A DNA stretch of 64,000 nucleotides. It comes from Lepraria neglecta. Lineage: Eukaryota > Ascomycota > Lecanoromycetes > Lecanorales > Stereocaulaceae. The stretch lies in NCBI GenBank assembly GCA_033220425.1, contig CM065647.1, forward strand, positions 558,001 through 622,000, in the 5' to 3' direction. This document shows positions 56,418 through 64,000 of this stretch, piece after piece. Every line of letters begins with the position of its first letter. Positions within the stretch are counted from its first letter, which is position 1. A program made the translations under genes and the position numbers. The notes under the pieces were generated by a model. It did not search any database. It saw nothing but the letters and a program-made list of their open reading frames with translations, and was not told where the DNA came from.

Positions 56418-57944
56418 CTAAGATTCCCGTTTAGGACTGTTTCGCTCGCTTAGATCTCTTGACACACGTCTTATCTCCCTCATTTCTCTGCTATCCGACC
56501 CGGCCGGATGATATTGTTGAGGGTGGCGCGTTTCAGGATGCGCCGAGTTTCTGCCACTTTCGACCTCTGAGAAACTCTGTCGTCCGCTTTCACGCGCTGT
56601 GCGGGGTTGCGAGTGAGATGAGGTGTCGCTCACCCGCGAATTTGCTCGGCGCCGTCGCCCTGAGGTGGAGCCAGATGATCCTTGGTGGGAAAATGAGGGA
56701 GAAGTGTGGGATGAGGGCGTTGGAGCGGGTTGGTGGCCCCCAGTGGCTTTTCGCTTCTTGGGAGATGTCGTGTATTCGGAGCGAAGGTGAGATCCTGCGG
56801 GTTGCTGGTTCGGAGATGTTTGTTGGCTTTTCCCTGATGGCCTTCCATGTTCCTTGTCTTTCGATTTGCCTTGCGCATCTGGGTGCCAGTGGTGAAAGTA
56901 TAGGGGCGACGAGGGTTGCTCTTGTTGTTGAGTGGTTTGTGTCTGTTGTAACGGGTGCTGGCCACCTAATTGTAGAGCAGAGGTTCCTGGTGGAAGTGCG
57001 TGGAGATCGCCAGTGTTTAGACGTGTGAGGGACGATGATGAAGTAGATGGCCTTGGATTAGACGTAGGAGGTGCTGCTTGTAGCTGTTGCTGGGGCCTTA
57101 CGCGATCGGCAGAGAGTGCAGAGTTTTGGTATGAGGGCGTGAAGCTCGTATTTGACTGAGTCGGCTGGGTTGGCTGCGCCGGAGTGTTCTGTGCTGGCGG
57201 TTGCATCTGTTGCGCACCATATGGGTTTGGGTTGGGACCAGTGATCAGTCGGTTATCTCGACGCAGTTCAGGCGAAGCTTGGATCTGGGGCGGTGGTTGC
57301 TGTATTTGTTGCACCTGCTGCACCTGCTGCTGCTGTACCTGTACCTGTTGCTGTTGTATCTGAGCTTGTTGCTGTTGTAGACTGATCTGTGCCATGTAGT
57401 GCTGGGCCCACTCCACACTGATGTTGGCGATGTTGGCGCCCCCGATGCTAGCAAAGATCATGGGAACCATTGGTGGAGGTATCCCGCCTCGTATAGACTC
57501 CTGTAGCATATTTTGTTCGATCTTTCGCTGCTCCAACTTCAAACCTTCCTGTCGACTCTTCTCCTCCTCTTGCTTCCGTCGATCCTCTTCCGACTTTGCC
57601 TGCAACCAAGATCGCATCGACTCGTCTTGTCCTTGCCACTGTGTTGGCGCGGCAGGTAGAGCGCCCAAAGAGTGAGGATTTGTAGGTGGAGCTCGGTCGG
57701 GCAATGGCAGACTCCTCTCCATGACCGATGGAGGCGGCAAGCCGCGATGTGGTGTGCTCATTCTTCGAGGTCTGCTATCCGGTAGAGGAGGAAGAGAAGA
57801 GGTGGACTTTGGGGGCGTAGCGTAGTAGGAGGAGGGGGAGCGTTGAGCGGGTGATGAATACGCATGGGGATCTGCGTACCCAAGCTGTTGTAAAGGCTTC
57901 TGTGTAAGTAACATTGGTGCGAACGTAGTAGTAGCAGCGGTCAA
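56418..57944 (-). CDS. Gln/Pro/Ser-rich protein with charged helix, 508 aa
   Basis: This is a single open frame. Residues 1-100 are Pro/Ser-rich (STPHRGLPPPSVMERSLPLP). A strongly charged helix spans about 105-150 (SEEDRRKQEEEKSRQEGLKL, then EQRKIEQNMLQESI), followed by a short hydrophobic helix PPPMVPMIFASIGGANIANI. Residues 190-225 are a poly-Gln tract broken by Ala/Ile/Val. The C-terminal half is disordered, with one conserved-looking motif SPLYFHHWHPD near 345 and basic clusters (SPKKRKATGG, SGRRRRANSR) that could be nuclear localisation signals. This is typical of fungal transcription-related or nuclear scaffold proteins. No DNA-binding domain was seen. Function is not assigned. Confidence 0.75.
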   Translation of the reverse strand: MTAATTTFAPMLLTQKPLQQLGYADPHAYSSPAQRSPSSYYATPPKSTSSLPPLPDSRPRRMSTPHRGLPPPSVMERSLPLPDRAPPTNPHSLGALPAAPTQWQGQDESMRSWLQAKSEEDRRKQEEEKSRQEGLKLEQRKIEQNMLQESIRGGIPPPMVPMIFASIGGANIANISVEWAQHYMAQISLQQQQAQIQQQQVQVQQQQVQQVQQIQQPPPQIQASPELRRDNRLITGPNPNPYGAQQMQPPAQNTPAQPTQPTQSNTSFTPSYQNSALSADRVRPQQQLQAAPPTSNPRPSTSSSSLTRLNTGDLHALPPGTSALQLGGQHPLQQTQTTQQQEQPSSPLYFHHWHPDAQGKSKDKEHGRPSGKSQQTSPNQQPAGSHLRSEYTTSPKKRKATGGHQPAPTPSSHTSPSFSHQGSSGSTSGRRRRANSRVSDTSSHSQPRTARESGRQSFSEVESGRNSAHPETRHPQQYHPAGSDSREMREIRRVSRDLSERNSPKRES

Positions 57945-60217
57945 GAGGTCAAGAGGGTGGTGAGGATGTTGACGGTGTCATGAGGATAAATATTGAGCGG
58001 AAATGTGAAATTGTTATGGTACACACTTTTTGGGAGGTGGCAGGTGATGAGATCCGGAAGAAGAAGGTAAGGTTGCCAGCAGAGGGAAATAGTGATCTTA
58101 ATAGTCCGGCTGTGATGTATCTGCCAATCCAATGGGACGTCAGCACCAAGCCCTTGCAGCGAGGAGCGGGTATAGGTACCCCTTCAGGCAAGACGGGCGT
58201 CGGTCAGCGTCCGAAACAGCGTCTTTCGCCTCTAGAATGGAAATGGAAAAAGGGCTATGCCTGCACCAGCCGATCCCTTCGCGCGTGGCTTCAAGGTTTG
58301 AGGAAGTCGCAAACGCAGGTAACGTGGAAGGCGTTGTCCGTCAAAGGATGCTAAACAAGAACGAAGAAGTGAAGAAGGAAATGATCCGCAAATGCGCAGC
58401 CATTAGTAGCCATTAGTAGCCGTGAGTCGTCTCGAATGACGGGGCTTGATCTAGGGTTGATAGGCTGGTCAAGCAGCGGATGACTTTAGGCAGCTTTAAG
58501 GCCGGCCAGTGCTTATCCCTAAAGTGCAACTCACCCGGGAGGCAAGCCTGGTACTACCGTAATTGGGAGTCAATGAAATGAGCCAGCTAATGCGACACCA
58601 CAACTTTGTCGTCATATGCAGGCAAATCGCCGTTGCACACTTAATTGGTTTCAGGGTTCTCTTCTCGGTTGCGTTCCGATGAGATGGTTCACGCTTTTGA
58701 TAGGTCATGGATCGGCAGCATGCAACCTAAATACAGGTAGACGGATCCAAATGAAGAGAAGCAGGTCTTACCGAACACTTCACTCTTCTCATCCTGCAAC
58801 GACTACGTATGCCTGCTGCCAACTTCGAGCTGCACAGCAGCGTGAATACAAGGAATGCTCTAATATCGGTACAACGGCTTCATCGCAGCAGTGGCACTGC
58901 ATTGGCTAAGTTGGACCTTGGGATATCCTCCAAGATGCTCGCCCTATGTTTCTGGCAGTGAGAACTCCGCATTGACAAATCTTCGTATCGTGGGCCGAAG
59001 ATGAATAGATCTGTGGCTTTCACTAGTATTACGTATATCTCAATCTACACCGGCCAACGGACCCACGCGGGGATTTCAAATCTGGTCGACTCAATCGTAA
59101 CGCAGAGGAAGTATCTCCTCGATCTATAGAGATTTGTTGGGTTACCTGCAGGCGGATACATTATCGAACTGTCTGCAGTGCGTTGTACATACGAATGCAC
59201 TTTAGGCGATGTGATTGTTCCATGACTTCTCTGTGAATCGCCTAAGACATGTTCCTGACATTGCTGCAAAGGGAAAAATAATTGCTGCAGACCAGTTGAG
59301 ACGGTTTATGCATATTTTAATTGAAGCGGGAGGAGTCTACTCCGCTTTTCACACAGCGATCCTTGGTACAACGTACAAGCAACTATCCATTAGTCAAAAC
59401 GCCAGGTATCGCAGTAGTTCACGTGGCGATGGTAAAGAAGGCGTCGACTATCCTGTCGATCGAGTTCTCACCATCATGCCGTCCCGTTACCACTTCCCTT
59501 CCCTTCTTCTGTCTCGGTTCGATTTTGAAAGATGTGGAAGACCTTCTGACCTAGTTTGTCGATCGCCCGCCACCGCTTCCATCAATGGCGTAATATAGCG
59601 TCAAGCCACGCGGCACTTGACTATATTTAGCTTACACCCAAAAAGCCATATTTCCCCCTTTCGTTCCAAGGTCCGCCTAATCCATCCTTGTGGCTTGGCC
59701 ACGGCTGGAAGCGAGGACAAATCCTGTTGCTTTTGCTCGGCCTCCCCTGGCCAGACTTCTTTTTTTGTCATCATCGAGAAGAAGGATTTGACGAGGGATG
59801 TTCGATCTAATCGGAGAGATCGACAAACCTCGGTTGGTGACTGACAAAGGAAATGTCAGGGACACAGGCAACCGTGAAGCAGAATATATGATTGGACCAG
59901 AATCGCCAAAATACTTTGGACGCCAGCCACAATTGTCTCTTGTAACATCCCTGAGTAATGTTGGTGTTGCTGCTCCTCAATCAAGTAACAACTCATATCT
60001 TGTTATGGCGAACCGACTCTAGAGTTGGCAATTGGAAGTCTTCTCCACATGGTTTTCAGCTGGTACAATAATAGGGCTGAAAATAGTGGTACATTTTCAG
60101 CCCCAGCAAGGCCGAGAAACGGGATTTTCCAAAAACTACTTCGACCATGCAAGATTCGAGTAAACGAGACTTGCGTTAGCAAAGGGGGTTTCATGTGCCA
60201 GTTGACGTACATGCAGC
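57945..60217. other. Long intergenic stretch
   Basis: The first part is upstream sequence for the Gln-rich gene. Open frames at 57980-58416 and 59215-59598 lack recognisable domains. A small direct repeat (agccattagt) occurs near 58399-58420. No tRNA or transposon was recognised. Confidence 0.35.
60074..60103. repeat. Perfect 11-bp inverted repeat (hairpin)
   Basis: gggctgaaaat (60074-60084) and attttcagccc (60093-60103) are exact reverse complements around an 8-bp loop. With no gene end nearby, its role is unknown. Confidence 0.5.
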
Positions 60218-60574
60218 ATGGCCGATCCCGTTGGGCCAGATGTTGAGGCTGCACCACATCAAGAGCAAGCGCGCAAGAACCATACCGATACCAATGATGC
60301 AGCGATTTGGGAAGGACTCCTCAACGCCGCTCAGAAGAAGGGCTTTGGCGCGGTCAAGAACATTGAAGTCGAGAAGGTCGTTGTGCTCAGCTTTCGAAAC
60401 TTGCAGTTGCGCAGGATTGCAGGACTGCAAGATGCGCTGCTTTAGCTTGCTACGACCTCCACCAATGTGGAAACTACTAGTAGTGCAAAAGTACAAGAAG
60501 ATACTAAGGCCATAGACATAGCATTGTCGGCATACGGCAGAGACCACCCTATTATTCTTTACTTATTTCGCTGA
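60218..60574 (+). pseudogene. Short open frame split by UAG, unknown family
   Basis: One frame from the ATG at 60218 runs 75 codons (HQEQARKNHTDTNDAAIWEG, then LLNAAQKKGFGAVKN), meets UAG at 60443-60445, and continues for 42 codons (LATTSTNVETTSSAKVQEDT) to UGA at 60572-60574. The composition is protein-like and helical, and the stop lies where Gln would suit. No family was recognised. It may be the 5' remnant of a larger lost gene, and chance cannot be excluded. Confidence 0.25.
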
Positions 60575-61821
60575 CGGTGAGTAGCAGAGGCTCTTCGCAA
60601 CTACGAGACGCTTTCTTTGAATGCTGACAAGAATTCCGCTTGGCGCCAGGCTTGTAGGAGCAATGGCTACGAGTGATGTTGAATGCGAACCCAGAAGAGA
60701 AAAATTCCAGAGAATTTTACGTAACATGTTCGGAAGTCGAGGTTTTATCATGGCATTGAAGTTTCTTGAAGATGCAGGAAAGGATGTTCTGGCTGCTACT
60801 GCTGCTCATGCTGTCGTACTTGTGGTACTTGTGGGAACCAGTATGACGCCAGCTTCCTCGAGTTAGACTGGAAAAATCAAGGGCAAGGCGCCAGGCATGT
60901 ATAACAATGCGAGGGATGTTGGTCAAGATGGATGGAACTCGAAAAAAAGCGTCTAGGTGTCTTATTGCAATCATGAACACCACATCATACTGTAATTCGT
61001 TTACGAGATAAGGGCTATCAATAAATGAGAAGCTCTAAGCGTAATGTTGTAATAACTTGATACCTGCGCTGTAATAGGAATTAGCTCACACTGAATTCCT
61101 AGCATGACATGACTAACAGCTCCAAGGATCGTCGGACGTTTATGCACCCTACATCAGTTAAAGTTTAGTAAGGTTGCACTGCCTACATGCAAGGCAACTT
61201 CCTGTACAAGTGCATGGAAAGATCAGGCGAGCATTGACGCCAGAATTTGTCATGACATGTCTATAAAAGGTTGTCTTCCAAATAAGATTTTCCTTTCCGG
61301 GCGTCGTAAGCCACCAGGTATGCAAACTGCAAAGCTGACGTTGCGGGCGAGGAGGAAACGCTCATGTGTAATATGTTCGGGGACTGTCTCGCTTGCCTTA
61401 CTCCAAGAAATATGGAAGAATCACATTCACTCAATCCCGTTGCAGTGGAACTTCGTTGTTGTCAGTTAGCTGACGATAAGCCTATAGCGATGCTTAAAAC
61501 CGGAAGATCCCTGCGGCTGATACAATGCTCTGCACATAATTTAAGCCATCGCGCTGCTTCTGAGCCCCTGTAATAGGGGTTCGACGTAGTGTTCTCTTGT
61601 TAATGGTTAGAATTTACGTCAGGAGGATTGTAGATTTAGGTGAAAATATCATACCGGTCTCGGTTCCAAGACCACAAGATAGGTTTTCCATCATTGCCAC
61701 CACTCGACAATCTTGCCTCAGTACCCCATTCACTCTCCCAAAGCATCGTCGACACCGCCATCATTATAAGCGCTCACGTCTGAGTCATAGTCTTCTGGAG
61801 AGGAGTGTCCGAAAATACCAT
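60575..61821. other. Intergenic region
   Basis: Nothing recognised. This is the 3' flank of the PRKRIP1-like gene. Confidence 0.35.
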
Positions 61822-62415
61822 TCAGTCATCATCGTGAATAATAACTCCCATATCTTCAGCAGTGGTAGCAGGCATCGCATTCCCGTCCGCCTCATCATCA
61901 GCCATCAGACCAGGCATCTTATCCTTCCCCCTCTCCTTCGCATCAACTCCCCCATCCTTGGCCCCACCCTTCGCACCCTCCTTCCCCTCCTTGTTCTGCT
62001 TCTTATACTTCTCCCTCCTCTTCCGATTCTTCCCCGTCTTCTCCTCATCCTTCCTCCGCATCTCCTCCCTCTTCTTTTCAAACTCCTCATCAGCCTTCTC
62101 CTTCGCAACCTCCTCATCCATCATCTTGATTCTCTCATACTCTCTCCTCCTACTAGCCTTATAGACATGAAACTCTCCGGAGCCTGCACCGGCGCTGGAT
62201 CCTTGAACATTTGCGACGATCTCAGGTGGTGCTTGAAGATTGTTCTTCTTTGTGAGGGCACCAGTTGGAATGGCTATGTCACGGTCTGGTTTTGCGAATA
62301 AAGCTTCGACTTGGCTGGCTTGTTGGGTGACTGGTGTGAGGGCACGGCGTTTGAGAGGACGTTTGGAGCGGAGGTCTTGGGAGGTGGGGATGGATTCGGG
62401 AATAGGTTCGGACAT
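61822..62415 (-). CDS. PRKRIP1-like (DUF1168) nuclear protein, 197 aa
   Basis: This is a single open frame. The diagnostic segment is GSSAGAGSGEFHVYKASRRR followed by EYERIKMMDEEVAKEKADEE, which matches the DUF1168/PRKRIP1 family. In those proteins a conserved GAGSGEFHVYR-type motif leads into a long charged helix. The helix continues with EFEKKREEMRRKDEEKTGKN and RKRREKYKKQ, and an acidic C-terminus ends IIHDDD. The animal protein is a spliceosome component that bridges the U2 snRNP and the step II core; the same nuclear splicing role is inferred here. Length is normal for fungal members. Confidence 0.8.
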   Translation of the reverse strand: MSEPIPESIPTSQDLRSKRPLKRRALTPVTQQASQVEALFAKPDRDIAIPTGALTKKNNLQAPPEIVANVQGSSAGAGSGEFHVYKASRRREYERIKMMDEEVAKEKADEEFEKKREEMRRKDEEKTGKNRKRREKYKKQNKEGKEGAKGGAKDGGVDAKERGKDKMPGLMADDEADGNAMPATTAEDMGVIIHDDD

Positions 62416-62516
62416 GGTGAAATGGCGAGATGTAGATGAAGGAATGATAAGTGGACACTTTGAGATAGTAAAGAAGATACGAACATAAGGCTCAGAAAGG
62501 CGAGCTCTTTCAGCTA

Positions 62517-62820
62517 GAAGAGTTCACCCCCCAACCGGCTGCCCTGCTGGTTGGTCTCGTAGGGCTGCCGGCCGGAATCCTGGATTTTTCCGCCCCGAAG
62601 CATAGCTCTAGGGGCCTCCTAGGGGCACAGACAGCAAAAATCCGCACAGCTCTATATCTCGCCAACTACGCAAGTCCAAACAAAGGTTTTAGTATAAGGA
62701 TATAGAAAGTTGTACGATCTACAGCTTTATACGCAAAAATTTATCATCAAATCCGGTATCTGTAGAGTTAGAGCAAGGTAGCCGGTTGGGGAGTGTAGCC
62801 GGTTAGGGGGTGAACTCAGC
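62517..62820. mobile_element. 304-bp MITE with ends related to the 4923-5990 element
   Basis: The ends match as inverted repeats at 20 of 24 positions: 62517-62540 (gaagagttcaccccccaacc...) against the reverse complement of 62797-62820. They are flanked by TA on each side (62515-62516 and 62821-62822). As in the larger element, the inner part of the right repeat is duplicated (tagccggttgggg at 62779-62791, then tagccggttaggggg). No coding sequence is present. Shared outer bases gaag-g/a-gttcacccc and the TA duplication place both in one pogo-like family group. Confidence 0.75.
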
Positions 62821-63528
62821 TATCCGGCCGAGGATTTTCCGGCTTGGCAAGCGGCTTTTGCATTCTGCATTTCCTATTTTTGACACATAATCCATGGACT
62901 CTCGAAAAAGTTCTTCTATCTACTTACCTTGATATTTCAAGGCGTAGCTATAGATCCGCTCGCCACAGGATCTAGTCCACAGGTACGAGTCACAAAATCG
63001 GCTCTCTATAAACTCTTTGTATCCTGACCGGCATTGGACTTTGGCTCCGTCCTCTCTTCTGACAGACATACAAAAGAGAAGCAGTAGAAACACCTCTCTA
63101 GCATGCATCTGCCCTCAGTCCTGTACCTTCATAGCTCGTTTAAACCTCACTGGATAACTACCAATCTGGCGAGCCTCAGTATTTGACCGGCCTTTGTTTG
63201 GTTACCACTTTGATCCTTTATCATCCGCGCGTATTCTTCACACTTGGATTTGGGAAAGCGCCAAGCTTGCAGATCTGATAGCGTTTGCAGGTAGCGCAGA
63301 ATGGTATTCTGATTTATGTTTATTTTGCCTACTAATATTGAGGCTGAAAATGTTACGCAGTAGGCTTTTGATACAATTTGCATTTTTCTTACGAGCGACA
63401 GGGACTCTATTGTTCTAAGAAAAGCAAGATCGTACAAGCACCCCTCGACCCATCCCCCAAAGAACGAAAGAATCCTTGGATATACCACAGCGTACGTAAG
63501 TATAACACGCACTTCAGTCCACCCTATT
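62821..63528. other. Intergenic region
   Basis: No gene was supported. Short minus-strand frames (62920-63108, 63147-63578) lack domains. Confidence 0.35.
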
Positions 63529-64000
63529 TCACTCACACGGCCATATCGTTGTCCCGGCTCCATTCGGCGCTGAACCACCCTCTCCCTCGTTACCTACAAT
63601 ACCCGTAACTTTTGTTACGCCCGCGTTCTGACTGGAGTCTTTCAAGATATCCCATTCATACAGGGTAAAGAAGCTGTCTTTAGGAAGGTACGTCTTCCCA
63701 TCCGAGCCACCCGGCAATATGGCCGTTACGGCGCCAGACGCGAGCTGCGCAAACGCTCTCGAGGCGTTTATGAAAAATTGGTCATTTTCCGCTACGTCCC
63801 ACGAATCTTGATTGGAATTGGCAACGTCCTGACACTGTTGTTGGAGTTCAGCCGCGAAGTCGGTCAGACCTGCCGACCAGATGGTTACGCCGCCTGTGGC
63901 ATCACAAGAAGAATTAGTGGGAACTCTGAACATTTTGTATCATGAAACTCAGCGTGGGACTCTGCTCACCGTTGTCCGACGCCCATGCCTTGGCGGAGTC
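63529..64000 (-). CDS. 3' part of a gene of unknown function, cut by the window end
   Basis: Two exons are inferred: one entering from beyond 64000 to 63970 (DSAKAWASDN) and the last, 63923-63529. A 46-bp intron (63924-63969) with an AG acceptor at 63925-63924 restores SDNVPTNSSCDATGGVTIW. The visible C-terminal ~140 residues have DFAAELQQQCQDVANSNQDS, YLPKDSFFTLYEWDIL and a Gly/Asn-rich ending. They are hydrophilic, contain three Cys and no membrane segment, and could be the end of a secreted protein. The N-terminus is outside the window, so the family and signal peptide cannot be judged. Confidence 0.5.

Noticed and set aside
56459-57028. 189-codon open frame on the plus strand
   Set aside because: Antisense to the Gln/Ser-rich gene. 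Long open antisense frames are expected opposite such composition.
57290-57375. tgctgttg-rich tract as a trinucleotide-repeat expansion
   Set aside because: It encodes the interrupted poly-Gln of the 56418-57944 gene, and the units are mixed with Ala, Ile and Val codons.
61597-62301. 234-codon open frame on the plus strand
   Set aside because: It lies opposite the PRKRIP1-like gene and reads as low-complexity Leu/Pro/Ser, the antisense of its Lys/Glu-rich helix.
1-64000. CRISPR arrays, rRNA genes, LTR retrotransposons or secondary-metabolite core genes
   Set aside because: No regular spacer repeats, ribosomal sequence, reverse transcriptase or integrase motifs, or PKS/NRPS/terpene-synthase motifs were seen in either strand.

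Overview
The window comes from a filamentous ascomycete (Pezizomycotina). Genes are about 1-7 kb with short GT-AG introns of roughly 45-120 bp. It holds families typical of these fungi: HET-domain proteins, a STAND NACHT/ankyrin protein, a group X hybrid histidine kinase, a PARP fused to a ubiquitin-conjugating domain, and pogo/Fot1-type DNA transposon debris. The sequence alone does not resolve the class. All functions are read by eye from translated sequence; no database search was run.

Layout. 0.2-4.8 kb: an AT-hook protein and a COG-complex-like gene, tail to tail. 4.9-6.0 kb: a TA-flanked, internally deleted pogo-type element. 6.6-10.5 kb: a four-exon gene for an RWD-like/PARP/UBE2Q-type E2 fusion. 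10.9-12.4 kb: an AAA ATPase. 13.0-13.8 kb: an isolated C-terminal piece of an Hsp70/actin-like protein. 15.0-16.0 kb: a five-exon DJ-1/Hsp31-type gene. 17.1-17.5 kb: a small secreted, probably GPI-anchored protein.

18.5-36.3 kb is a gene-poor, decayed island: a broken membrane-protein gene, a CUE-like gene with two in-frame UAG codons, an intact relative of the membrane protein flanked by inverted copies of a ~300-bp repeat, a Fot1 transposase relic, two head-to-head broken HET genes, one intact six-exon STAND gene (N-terminal helical domain, NACHT, ZZ-like finger, ankyrin repeats) and a BTB gene with premature stops. This looks like a turning-over self/non-self recognition locus in which only the STAND gene and one membrane protein still read through.

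37-47 kb: a secreted Cys-containing protein, a pyridoxal-reductase-like aldo/keto reductase, a six-exon triose-phosphate-type transporter with a 6-nt microexon, a decayed gene of unknown function and a WW-domain protein. 47.1-54.5 kb: a four-exon group X hybrid histidine kinase of about 2425 residues (degenerate kinase domain, P-loop ATPase, GAF, HisKA, HATPase, receiver). 56.4-57.9 kb: a Gln/Pro/Ser-rich protein. 58-61.8 kb has little recognisable. 61.8-62.4 kb: a PRKRIP1/DUF1168-type protein. 62.5-62.8 kb: a ~300-bp MITE with ends related to the 4.9-kb element. The window ends inside a gene on the minus strand.

The strongest items for a second look are the PARP/UBE2Q fusion, the recognition-gene island, the transporter microexon, the two related TA-flanked elements, and the repeated in-frame UAG codons that interrupt otherwise well-kept host reading frames.
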